Positions 1 to 7,904 of a DNA stretch of 64,000 nucleotides are shown piece after piece (the stretch's first letter is position 1; each line of letters starts with the position of its first letter). The translations under genes and the position numbers were made by a program. Where the stretch lies: contig JACKIN010000001.1 of assembly GCA_020638495.1 (NCBI GenBank), positions 1 to 64,000 on the forward strand, given 5' to 3'. Under the pieces are notes generated by a model. The model had not been told where the DNA came from. It made no database searches and saw only the letters and a list, made by a program, of their open reading frames with translations. The DNA comes from Geminicoccaceae bacterium. Its GTDB lineage: Bacteria; Pseudomonadota; Alphaproteobacteria; Geminicoccales; Geminicoccaceae.

Positions 1-190
1 CGTCCGCGTGCCGAGAGCGCTTTTGCTGACGCCGCGCTTGCGTACCGTCAGCCGCTCCACCCGATAGGGCCGGACAGGCGTTTGTGGCTCACCTCGCGGC
101 CCTCGCGGCGGAGCAGGATCAGTAGCCGGTCGCTAGCCGAACCGGCGCCCGTCGGACGCCATCTGGCGCAACTGCAAACGCCTTACCAAG
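1..190 (-). pseudogene. IS3-family transposase (OrfB) remnant, frameshifted
   Basis: Read on the minus strand in three different frames, this stretch gives consecutive pieces of the conserved IS3 OrfB helix-turn-helix/linker region: LRQMASDGRRFG, then LLILLRREGREVSHKR, then ERLTVRKRG followed by SALGTR. An intact member would read these in one frame (RRFGYRRL, LLRREG, KRVYRLY, LTVRRR, ALGTR). A TAG and at least two frame changes interrupt it, so it cannot make a functional transposase. The catalytic DDE core would lie beyond the left edge and is not visible. It lies beside other mobile-element debris. The family call rests on motif recognition by eye. Confidence 0.72.
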
Positions 191-376
191 AGCGCAAGAG
201 AGCGTGGCTCTGCCGGTGTGTCGTCGCTTCGCCTGAAATTACTTGTTCTCAGGAGGCCGATTTTTGGGAGAACCGCCTGATATCACCTGTTTTCAGGGTT
301 GCGGGGATAATTCGGCGCGGAACGCGTCGACCGTGAGTGCTTGAGGTGTGATCCGGGAGTTTCGGACTGGGCCTTG

Positions 377-435
377 TGCCAAAAGTGCCAAAACCTGCCA
401 AAAGGGGGTTTTGGCAGGTTTTGGCAGTTTTGGCA
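377..435. repeat. 59-bp palindrome built from six TTTTGGCA octamers
   Basis: Two 27-base arms (377-403 and 409-435) flank a GGGGG spacer. Each arm contains three copies of the octamer TGCCAAAA/TTTTGGCA, separated by one and two bases, and the arms are complementary except for one C/G position between octamers. It lies 37 bases beyond the stop of the DUF3987 gene. It is therefore at the end of a replication-type operon of an integrative element. The octamer array resembles an iteron or operator cluster, but as RNA it would also form a very long hairpin, so it could be an attenuator. No T-run follows, so a simple intrinsic terminator is less likely. Confidence 0.85.
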
Positions 436-471
436 TGGCCTCGAATGGGGTTATCGGGGCCGGAATGGCGA

Positions 472-2022
472 TCAGCTTGGGGCGGTGATTTTCGGGTTGA
501 TCAGGTAGTCCTTGCGCGGGCGGCCGCTGCCGGAGGATGGCGGCTGCCTGAGCCAGCCGGCCTCGACCAGCTCGCCGATGGCGGCATCGTAGCGGGGCGC
601 CTGGTCGGTCGGGATTGCCCGAGCACGCCTCAGGTCGCGGGCATTGACCGTTTGAAGGCCTGGCAGCCGGGCTCTGATCCAGCGAGCGAGAGCATGCGCG
701 TCGCGCTCGATCTCCGGCAGCGACGCCTCGCCGAAGGCGCGTCGCGCCATGGGGATGAAGTAGGCCTCGATCAGCTCGATCGCGTCGTCGAGGAGTGCCT
801 TGCCGATCTCCAGAGGCGCGGGTGCCGCCGGCTCGTCCATCGCCCAGCGCAGATAGGCAAGGATCAGGGCCAGTCGCAGCAGCGTGCCGTTCTGTTTGCC
901 GAGCCAGGAGAGCAGCTGGCCGCCCGCCTGCCGCTCGTCCGCCGCCCGGCGCCGGCGGAAGTCCTGCAGCGCCTGGAGGGCGGGCTCGGACAGGCTGATC
1001 GGCTTCCAGCCTGGCCCCCTGTCGCCCTCGGGCCGCTCGAGCCGCTCGAGCCCGGCCAGCTGCCGCAGGGCGCGGAATGCCGCCTTGGCATCGAGGGGCA
1101 CCTCCGGCCTCGTCGGCGGGACCGGCTCGGGCCAGACAAAGAGTATGCGTGCGGTGAGCCCGTCATCGGCCCCGGCGAGGATCTCGGCCAGCCGGTCCGG
1201 CTGCATGCCGCCGAGCACGGCCAGGCTGAGTGCCGGGACCATGACAGGCTCGTCATCGCGGACCCGGTCGATGACGAAGGGGCGGCCACCATAGGCCTCG
1301 AGCCAGAAGGCCCGGTCGGACTGGCCAGTGCTGTAGCGGTTCATGCCGCCGAACCAGCCGCTCAGCTCGTCGCGACATTGCAGCAGGCCGTGCGTGTTGT
1401 CGGCAAGCAGCCGGCAGAGCTGTTCGGTGGTCGCGTCATTGACCAGCAGCCTTCGCCGCCGCGGCGCCGGCGGGGGCTCGGCCTCGGCCGGCTGGCAGGG
1501 TGGCGGGAGGTGATGCTTCACGGCGTCCTGCACGTCGCGACGCCAGGCTTCCATGTGGGCCGTGGCTGCCTCTGTGTCCGTGCGGTGGCGTCGGCGCCGT
1601 TCGGCATGATCGGCATTCTGCTCGGCCTCGAGCTTGGCCATGAGGTCGCGGATGATACCGATCGCCGGGCTCTTGTTGGTCGACGGCCGGCCAATCACCG
1701 CACCGAACAGCAGTGGCGGCTCGACCCAGCCGTCCCAAGCCTCTATCCGGCGGCCGTTGGCGAGCAGCGCGCCGGCTGCGGCGAGAAGCGCCAGGGCGAC
1801 ATAGTCCGGTGGCGCCCCTGCGGCCGCGGCGGCTCCGCGGACGAACCCCGCCCAGCGAGACCCCAGGACGTGCAGCGGCAGGGCGGGCGGTGTAAGCTGG
1901 CGCAACTCCAGCACCGAGCGGTCCGGCTCGGGCCAGTCCGTGTTGTCGTTGGCCGGCAGCGCCGGCGGGTTCTCGGCAGGCAGGCGGTCGATGCTCCGAC
2001 GGAACTCGTCATCGCGGGTCAT
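472..2022 (-). CDS. DUF3987 domain-containing protein of an integrative element
   Basis: The 516-residue protein matches the DUF3987 family, common on integrated plasmids and phage-like islands next to primases and thought to be a helicase-like or replication-associated ATPase. A P-loop-like GRPSTNKSP lies at residues 111-118. It is followed by the VNDATTEQL and DELSGW segments (about residues 205-235) typical of the family. The ATG overlaps the end of the upstream primase gene by 14 bases, so the two are translationally coupled. It is the last gene of the four-gene minus-strand operon. Its biochemical role is not established from sequence; I infer participation in element replication from context. 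Confidence 0.85.
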   Translation of the reverse strand: MTRDDEFRRSIDRLPAENPPALPANDNTDWPEPDRSVLELRQLTPPALPLHVLGSRWAGFVRGAAAAAGAPPDYVALALLAAAGALLANGRRIEAWDGWVEPPLLFGAVIGRPSTNKSPAIGIIRDLMAKLEAEQNADHAERRRRHRTDTEAATAHMEAWRRDVQDAVKHHLPPPCQPAEAEPPPAPRRRRLLVNDATTEQLCRLLADNTHGLLQCRDELSGWFGGMNRYSTGQSDRAFWLEAYGGRPFVIDRVRDDEPVMVPALSLAVLGGMQPDRLAEILAGADDGLTARILFVWPEPVPPTRPEVPLDAKAAFRALRQLAGLERLERPEGDRGPGWKPISLSEPALQALQDFRRRRAADERQAGGQLLSWLGKQNGTLLRLALILAYLRWAMDEPAAPAPLEIGKALLDDAIELIEAYFIPMARRAFGEASLPEIERDAHALARWIRARLPGLQTVNARDLRRARAIPTDQAPRYDAAIGELVEAGWLRQPPSSGSGRPRKDYLINPKITAPS

Positions 2023-2881
2023 GGCACATCTCGTTGACGAAGTCGTTGCAGTCGGCGCCGGGGCGCTGGTCGAGCCAGCGGCGGGCCTCGGCCCCGGCGG
2101 CGCGCCAGGCGGCGCAGACGCGGTCGGCGGCGGCGAGGCCGGCCGGATCGTGGTCGGCGAAGACGGTGAGGGCCTCGACGCCCGGCAGGATTGGCAGGCT
2201 CGCCAGGTTGCCGGCGTCGAGGCAGGCCCAGACCGGCTCGAAGCCGCGGGCGGCGGCGAGCGCGGTCTCGATCCCCTCGGCGATCCCGAGGCCGCCGGTC
2301 ACGGCCTCGTCCGGCCAGAGCCGGACCACACCGCCGGCCTTGGCGAGGCCCCTGAGCAGCAGCCGCGGCGGCTCGACCGGCGCCTTGCCGCGTCCGTCCG
2401 GGGCGAGCCAGGTACGGTGCAGGGTGAGCGGACTTCCGGTCAGCGCATCGGTGACGAGGGCCAGCATTGCCGGGCCGGCCCAGTCCGAGGGATGGTGCAG
2501 CACCGGCAGCCAGCGCAGATCGGCCCCGACGGGCGGTAGGGCGCAGCCGCGATGCAGGAGGTAGGCGGCGGCGAGCGAGTCCGTGTCGATCGGCCGGCTC
2601 GCCCGCCAGAGCCGGTCGCGCAGCGTTGCGGCATTGCCGTCGACCGCCGGCGGGGCGGTGCGCCTGACAACGGCCGCTGGCGGTGCCCCCGGCCTGTCGT
2701 CATTCGCGGCACCCCGCACGCCGCAGCGGTGACAGAACCAGACCAGCCCGCCATCGGGCTTGCGGGTGACGGCGAGCGCCGTGTCGCGCGGCCCGCGATC
2801 GCAGGCGGGGCAAGGCCGGCGCCGCGTTCCCGGACGCGCCGCCGGTGCCCCGACGTCGACGGTGACGAGGGCCGACCTCAC
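2009..2881 (-). CDS. Toprim-domain primase-like protein with zinc ribbon
   Basis: About 290 residues. A four-cysteine zinc ribbon (CPAC at residues 24-27, CHRC at 50-53) precedes a Toprim domain with the acidic motifs AEGIET (about 201-206) and DHDPAG (about 243-248). This is the architecture of the primases carried by phages and integrative elements. I place the start at GTG 2881 because it forms a GTGA overlap with the stop of the AlpA-type gene, and the zinc ribbon then begins near the N-terminus. The frame stays open further upstream, but that extension overlaps the AlpA gene and has no family resemblance. It probably primes replication of the element together with the DUF3987 protein. 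Confidence 0.88.
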   Translation of the reverse strand: MRSALVTVDVGAPAARPGTRRRPCPACDRGPRDTALAVTRKPDGGLVWFCHRCGVRGAANDDRPGAPPAAVVRRTAPPAVDGNAATLRDRLWRASRPIDTDSLAAAYLLHRGCALPPVGADLRWLPVLHHPSDWAGPAMLALVTDALTGSPLTLHRTWLAPDGRGKAPVEPPRLLLRGLAKAGGVVRLWPDEAVTGGLGIAEGIETALAAARGFEPVWACLDAGNLASLPILPGVEALTVFADHDPAGLAAADRVCAAWRAAGAEARRWLDQRPGADCNDFVNEMCHDPR

Positions 2882-3090
2882 GAGCGGCCCTCCAGCGCCG
2901 CCAGCCAGGCGCGCAGGGTGGCGAGCCGGACCAGCCGCCGCTTGCCGAGCTTGATCGTCGGCAGGGCACCGCTGCCGATCGCCGCATAGAGCGTCGACCG
3001 GCCGAGCCCGGCCCACCGGGCCGCGTCGTCGACCGAGACGGTCTCGGGCTCGGCGGCCGGCTGTGACTGGGGTGAAGCAAGTGTGGCCAT
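2878..3090 (-). CDS. AlpA/excisionase-type helix-turn-helix protein
   Basis: This small 70-residue DNA-binding protein has a MerR-like winged helix: TVSVDDAARWAGLGRSTLY, then LPTIKLGKRRLVR. This is the pattern of excisionase/AlpA regulators that control integrases and replication modules of integrated elements. ATG 3090 is chosen over an in-frame ATG 33 bases upstream because GGAG lies seven bases before it. Its stop codon overlaps the GTG of the primase gene. It follows the unknown protein by about 50 bases and probably belongs to the same operon. Confidence 0.85.
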   Translation of the reverse strand: MATLASPQSQPAAEPETVSVDDAARWAGLGRSTLYAAIGSGALPTIKLGKRRLVRLATLRAWLAALEGRS

Positions 3091-3139
3091 CTCTGAACTC
3101 CGTCGTTTGTGGATGGCCGGCAAGATGCGCGATAGGAGA

Positions 3140-3871
3140 TCAAATTCCTAAAGAAGTAGCCTCGGATTCTTTTTCGGACTGCTTCCTTTGACATTCGGCT
3201 TCGGCGCGTTCATAGAGGATCTTTTGGGTCAATTTTCCTATCGCGTCGGGGCGCAGTCGCACCTGTCGACCCGGATTGCGCAGGTCCGTCGGGATCTGCT
3301 CGAGCAGCAACTCGATCAGCCGAACGAAGGGGGTCGGCGGGAAAGTCTCGGTGCACTGGGCGGTGGCCCGCCGTCCGGTCTGCTCGAAGATGTCGGCAAG
3401 CTGATGGACGAGGCCCTCGAAGCTGGCCCAGGCGCGCCGGTCCACGGCGACCAGATCGCTCTCGGTCTTGTACGCCACCTGCTTGATCAGCCCCGTGCCG
3501 ACGCAGTAAGTCGACAATTCCTGGTGGCCGATGACCCGCGTCAGGGCGTACCAGTCGCCCTCGCCCTTCTGTTCGATCTCGATCAGCAGCCGCGCCAGCT
3601 GGTCGGTCAGGCGGGCGAGCTTGTTCAGCCGCCGTCGGAGACCTCCGACCTCCGGGACGCGGGCGGCGCGGAGCCCGCGATTGACATAGTCCTCCAGCAC
3701 TTTCAAGAGGGCGTCGACCTGCGCTTCGGTCAACTCGGCCTGGATGGCCTTGGCAAGTTGTTCATGCAGATCTTCCGGCCGCTCCAGGCGGACGATCTTC
3801 AGGGCTCCGGTGCAGGTCAGCGGGTTCGACGACGGCTGGTGCGCATCGGCGGGGGATGAGCGATCGATCAA
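3140..3871 (-). CDS. Hypothetical protein of the integrated element
   Basis: I do not recognise this 243-residue protein. It is largely helical and charged. A central stretch (roughly residues 45-120) rich in Leu, Arg and Glu, including LRRRLNKLARLTDQLARLL, could form a coiled coil. No signal peptide or membrane segment is visible. TTG 3871 is the preferred start because GAGGAG lies seven bases upstream; an ATG at 3958 would extend it into the integrase fragment. It is first in the operon with the AlpA regulator, primase and DUF3987 genes, so it may be a partner of replication or excision, but that is only a guess from position. Confidence 0.65.
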   Translation of the reverse strand: MIDRSSPADAHQPSSNPLTCTGALKIVRLERPEDLHEQLAKAIQAELTEAQVDALLKVLEDYVNRGLRAARVPEVGGLRRRLNKLARLTDQLARLLIEIEQKGEGDWYALTRVIGHQELSTYCVGTGLIKQVAYKTESDLVAVDRRAWASFEGLVHQLADIFEQTGRRATAQCTETFPPTPFVRLIELLLEQIPTDLRNPGRQVRLRPDAIGKLTQKILYERAEAECQRKQSEKESEATSLGI

Positions 3872-3924
3872 CAGCAGGCTCCTCAGGTAGGGAGTTCGGG
3901 AAATCCTCGATTGAGTTCCGGCGA

Positions 3925-4500
3925 TCAGGCGGCCGCGGACAGCGCGAAGTGGGCCCAATCCTGCATCAGGAGGCGCCGCTTGGCGAAGAGATCGCCCCGA
4001 GCATAGGCGGCCTCGGCCTTATCCTTGAGGCGGTGGGCGAGGGCTGCCTCGATCACCTCGCGGGCATGCGTCGTGCTCTCGCCGGCCCAGTCGCGAAACG
4101 TCGAGCGAAACCCGTGCACCGTGAGGTCGCTGCGCCCCATGCGCTTGAGAACGGCGAGCAGCGTCATGTCGGAGAGCGGCCGTTCGGCGTCGATGGCACC
4201 CGGAAAGACCAGCGCCGCCGGATCGTCATCGCGCGGCGGCAGACAGGCGACGGCCTCGGGCACCAGTGGCACGCGATGCTCCAGCCCGGCCTTCATCCGT
4301 TCGCCCGGCACTGTCCAGACCGCCTGCGCCGTGTCGATCTCGCCCCAGCGCAGGCCGCGCACCTCGCCGGAGCGCGCCGCGGTGAGGATGGTGAACGCAA
4401 GTGCCCGGGCCGCCAGTGCATCGCGTGAAGCCCCGACCCGCCGATGGCGAGGCCCGTCGGTCGAGGAATTGCAGGGCCAGGTGGGAAAAATGCGCCGCTG
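3925..4500 (-). pseudogene. Tyrosine recombinase (P4-type integrase), C-terminal fragment
   Basis: The roughly 190 readable residues form the catalytic domain of a P4/phage-type integrase. The first catalytic Arg is in LTAARSGEVRGLRW, the HxxR box in HGFRSTFRDW, the second His in EAALAH, and the nucleophile is probably the Tyr of AAYARGD, followed by the usual KRRLLMQDW tail. About 200 N-terminal residues (arm-binding and core-binding domains) are missing. The similarity ends within a few dozen bases of the ligD stop, and the open frame continues only as antisense-like sequence inside ligD. The gene is therefore truncated by deletion or rearrangement. It marks one edge of the integrated element and is probably unable to integrate or excise it alone. 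Confidence 0.82.
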
Positions 4501-4504
4501 AGGC

Positions 4505-7012
4505 TCAGCGGCGACGCCTTGGCGACCTTGCCGGCGGCAGCGTCGCCGCGGCCTTGCGGAACTCGCCCCAGGGGTCGCGAGCGAGGTTTCGCAGCCGCCC
4601 GGCGGCATCGAGCACGGTGAAATGGGCCGGCCCGATTGCCGGGCCCAGCTCGTCCCAGCCCAGCGGCATGGCGACCGGCGCCCCCGCGCGCGCCCTGGTC
4701 GAGCAGGGCACGACAGCCGTCGCACCGCGCCCGTTGCGCAGGTAGTCGATCAGGATCCGGCCGCGCCGCTTCGCCTTGGCGACCGTCGCGACGTACCGGT
4801 CGGGATGGTCCGCCGCCATGGCGTCGGCGATCGACCTGGCGAACGCCTTCACCTCGTCCCAGCCGGCTTTCGGCCGCAGCGGGGCCGTGACGTGCAGCCC
4901 CTTGCCGCCCGACGTCTTGACGAAGCTCTGCAGGCCCGCCTCGGCCAAACGATCGCGAACTTCCCCGGCCGCCGCGATGACCGCGTCCCAGGCCACGTCG
5001 TCGCCGGGATCGAGATCCATCACGATCTGGTCCGGCTGCTCGAGCGCATCGAGCGACGACTGCCAGCCATGCAGCTCCAGCGCACCGCCCTGGATCAGCC
5101 CGATCAGACCGTCGAGACCGTCGATCGCCACCATGCTGGCATCGCCCGATTCGTCGAGCGGGTCCAGGGCCTTCAATATTTCCCGGCTCTGCCCCTTCCA
5201 CGCATGCTTCTGGAAGAAGCAGGCCCGGGTGGCGCCCTGCGGGCAACGCAGGAGGGCCAGCGGCCGGCCGACGACGAACGCCGCCATCCAGGGCCAGACC
5301 TCGGCATAGTAATCGGCCAGCCCCTCCTTGGTGACGCCGGCCTCGGGCCAGTAGAGCCGGTCGGGATGGGTGAGCCTGACGGCGCGCGGCGCCCGATCGC
5401 CGGCACCTCTCTTCGGCTCGCCCTCGCGCACGATCTCGCCGGGCGCCTTGTCCTCGCGGATGCCACGAAACGAGGCATGACGAAGCAGCCCACCCGCCGT
5501 CCAGCTCTGGAACTCGACCTCGACCACCAGCTCGGGCTCGACATGGCGGACCTGCCGGCGGTCCGCCGCGTCGATGGCGGACGGCGACCCCGAGAAGGGT
5601 GGCTTCGCCCGCTCCAGGGGCGCGAGGCGGCGATAGAGCTCGGCTGCCATCCTGCGGCTGAAGCCGGTCCCGACCCGGCCCGCGGGAACGAGCTTCCCAC
5701 CCTCGTGACAGGCGAGGACGAGCGACCCGACGGACTTCGGCAGCGTCGAGGAGGGCACGTAGCCCGCCACCACGAGCTCCTGCCGCTCCCGGCATTTCGA
5801 CTTGATCCAGCTCGTGCTGCGCCCGGACGCATACCGCGCCTGCCGCTCCTTCGAGACGATGCCTTCGAGGCTCAGACGGCAGGCATGGCGCAGGACCAGC
5901 TCGCCCTCCTCGTCGAAATGATCGTTGTAGCGCAGCGCCGGCGGCGAGCCATCGAGCAGGTGCTCGAGCCGCGCCTTGCGATCCTCGAGCGCGCCCGGCC
6001 GCAGGTCGTAGCCGTCGAGGTAGAGGAGATCGAAGGCGTAGTAGACGAACCTGTCGGTCCGTTCCTCGCTCAGGTCCTGCTGCAGCGCGGCGAAATCCGA
6101 CGACCCGTTGCGGGCCTCGACGACGACCTCGCCGTCGATCACCGCGTCGCGTGCCGGCAACGCGGCCAGGGCGGCGGCGATCGCCTCGCCGAACCGCTCG
6201 GTCCAGTCGGCGCCGCTCCGGGCCAGCAGCCTCGCCTCGCCGCCCTGGACGTGGGCCTGGAGGCGATAGCCATCGAGCTTGATCTCGTGCACCCAGCGCT
6301 CGCCGCGCGGCGCCTCGGGACGAAGCGTGGCGAGAGCCGGTGCCACGAAGCCCGGGAAGGGGGCCTGGCGGGCGTCCCCGAGCGGGCGGCTCGAGCGCTT
6401 GCCGGCGGGTCGCGCCCGTTTCTCCTTCTTCGGGGCCGATTCGGCCACCTCCTCCAGCCGACGCCCGGTCTTCGTCGACTCGGGGCGCTCCTCGAGGATG
6501 TCGGGGTCATCCGCGCCCCGGGCGTGCTCGTCGTCCCCCTTGATCAGGAGCCAGTTCTCGCGCTTCTCGCGCGGCTTCGCCGCCATGCGCACGAGGTGCC
6601 AGCGACCCTCGAGCTTCTCGCCGGCGAGCTCGAAGTCGAGATGCCCCTTGGCGTAGCCCTTGGCGGCATCGCCGATCGGCTGCCAGGAGCCGCTGTCCCA
6701 GACGATCACCGTCCCGGCGCCGTACGAGCCCGCGGGAATGGTCCCTTCGAAGTCCCCGTATTCGAGCGGGTGGTCCTCGACATGCACGGCGAGCCGCTTC
6801 TCTCCCGGCACCAGGCTCGGGCCGCGGGTCACGGCCCAGCTCTTGAGCACGCCATCCATTTCCAGCCGCAGATCGTAGTGGAGCCGGCGCGCCGCATGCA
6901 TCTGCACGACGAACGCCCTTCCCTTGCGGGCGGTCCTCCTCCGGCCGGGTCGCCCCCTGGGCTCGGGCGATTTCCTGAAGTCCCGTCGTTCACGATAGGT
7001 GTCGAGCGCCAT
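4505..7012 (-). CDS. ligD: ATP-dependent DNA ligase D (LigD)
   Basis: This 835-residue multifunctional end-joining enzyme has three domains in the order phosphoesterase, ligase, polymerase. The N-terminal 3'-phosphoesterase (about 33-160) carries HAARRLHYDLRLE and the later VHVEDHP. The ATP ligase has its nucleotidyl lysine in HEIKLDGYR (Lys245). The C-terminal primase-polymerase domain begins near LTHPDRLYWP (about 545). It seals double-strand breaks with Ku. ATG 7012 is preferred: it starts MALDTYRERRDF, typical of the family, with AGG-rich sequence upstream; a TTG six bases earlier overlaps the ku stop. The gene is complete, although its 3' end touches the broken integrase. Confidence 0.95.
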   Translation of the reverse strand: MALDTYRERRDFRKSPEPRGRPGRRRTARKGRAFVVQMHAARRLHYDLRLEMDGVLKSWAVTRGPSLVPGEKRLAVHVEDHPLEYGDFEGTIPAGSYGAGTVIVWDSGSWQPIGDAAKGYAKGHLDFELAGEKLEGRWHLVRMAAKPREKRENWLLIKGDDEHARGADDPDILEERPESTKTGRRLEEVAESAPKKEKRARPAGKRSSRPLGDARQAPFPGFVAPALATLRPEAPRGERWVHEIKLDGYRLQAHVQGGEARLLARSGADWTERFGEAIAAALAALPARDAVIDGEVVVEARNGSSDFAALQQDLSEERTDRFVYYAFDLLYLDGYDLRPGALEDRKARLEHLLDGSPPALRYNDHFDEEGELVLRHACRLSLEGIVSKERQARYASGRSTSWIKSKCRERQELVVAGYVPSSTLPKSVGSLVLACHEGGKLVPAGRVGTGFSRRMAAELYRRLAPLERAKPPFSGSPSAIDAADRRQVRHVEPELVVEVEFQSWTAGGLLRHASFRGIREDKAPGEIVREGEPKRGAGDRAPRAVRLTHPDRLYWPEAGVTKEGLADYYAEVWPWMAAFVVGRPLALLRCPQGATRACFFQKHAWKGQSREILKALDPLDESGDASMVAIDGLDGLIGLIQGGALELHGWQSSLDALEQPDQIVMDLDPGDDVAWDAVIAAAGEVRDRLAEAGLQSFVKTSGGKGLHVTAPLRPKAGWDEVKAFARSIADAMAADHPDRYVATVAKAKRRGRILIDYLRNGRGATAVVPCSTRARAGAPVAMPLGWDELGPAIGPAHFTVLDAAGRLRNLARDPWGEFRKAAATLPPARSPRRRR

Positions 7013-7014
7013 GG

Positions 7015-7839
7015 TCAACCTGCCTTTCGGTTGCGCGAGGCAGCCTCTCGGCGGCTGGCGGGCCCGGCGCCCTCGGCACTCTTGCGCAGGGCATCCATGA
7101 GGTCGATGACCCGGCCTTCCGGGCGTCGCCCGCGCGGGCGGATCTTCCGGCCCGCCGCCTTCGCCTTCACCAGCCCGGCCAGGGCCGCATCGTAGCGATC
7201 GTCATACGCGGCAGGGTCGAACTCGCCACGCTTGCTCGCGATGATGTGCCGGGCCAGGTCGAGCATCTCGCCCTGGATCGCCTGCTCATGGATGCCGGCG
7301 AAAGCCTCCTCCGCGGGCCGGACCTCGTAATCGAACCTCAGGGTGCTCGCGATCAGCCCTCGACCCTGCGCCCGGATGAGCAGCGACCGTACCCGGCGAA
7401 AGAGCATCGCCCGTGCCACCGCGGCCTTCCGCCTGGCGCGCAGGCCCTCCCTGATGACGGTGAAGGCCTCCTCGGCCGTCGGCTCGGCCGGCAGGAGGAA
7501 ATACGGGCGATCGAGATAGACGGTGTCGATATCGGCGCAATCGAGGAACGCCTCGACCTGCAGCGTCTTGTGGTTCTCCGGCAGCGCCGCCGCATATTCC
7601 TCCGGCTCGATCGGGATGTAGCGCCTGTCGTCGGTTGCGTAGCCCTTGACCTGCTGCTCGCGCTCGACCTGCTCGCCGGTTTCCGCGTCCACGTATTCGC
7701 GGCGGACCCGATTGCCGGTCGCGCGATTGACCAGGTGGAAGGACACCCTTCCGGCGGTCGACGCAGCCGCATGAAGGGAGACGGGGCAGACCAGCTCGCT
7801 GATCTGGAGCTGTCCTTTCCAGATGGCGCGGGGTGCCAA
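7015..7839 (-). CDS. ku: Non-homologous end-joining protein Ku
   Basis: The 274-residue protein has the single Ku core domain, starting APRAIWKGQLQISELVCPV and continuing through YIPIEPEEY and VEAFLD. A basic Lys/Arg-rich C-terminal tail follows. It binds DNA ends as a homodimer and recruits LigD, encoded immediately downstream with a 2-base or 4-base junction. TTG 7839 is chosen because AAAGGAGA precedes it by six bases and the product then starts exactly at the family N-terminus. The frame remains open further upstream but encodes arginine-rich non-family sequence. Use of TTG may keep expression modest. Confidence 0.94.
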   Translation of the reverse strand: MAPRAIWKGQLQISELVCPVSLHAAASTAGRVSFHLVNRATGNRVRREYVDAETGEQVEREQQVKGYATDDRRYIPIEPEEYAAALPENHKTLQVEAFLDCADIDTVYLDRPYFLLPAEPTAEEAFTVIREGLRARRKAAVARAMLFRRVRSLLIRAQGRGLIASTLRFDYEVRPAEEAFAGIHEQAIQGEMLDLARHIIASKRGEFDPAAYDDRYDAALAGLVKAKAAGRKIRPRGRRPEGRVIDLMDALRKSAEGAGPASRREAASRNRKAG

Positions 7840-7904
7840 GCGACGTCTCCTTTGATCCGAACGTGACAACCTGCGGGCACGGCCGGACGTTCCGCCGGGC
7901 GGCG

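Noticed and set aside
82..336. Short plus-strand open frame near the left edge
   Set aside because: The same DNA gives IS3 OrfB fragments on the minus strand, and the plus-strand translation resembles nothing.
377..435. Ordinary intrinsic terminator for the DUF3987 operon
   Set aside because: The stem is far too long and internally repetitive, and there is no T-run on the minus-strand side.
4622..7195. Long plus-strand open frame antisense to ligD
   Set aside because: LigD has all catalytic motifs on the minus strand; the antisense translation has no recognisable domain and is biased in composition.
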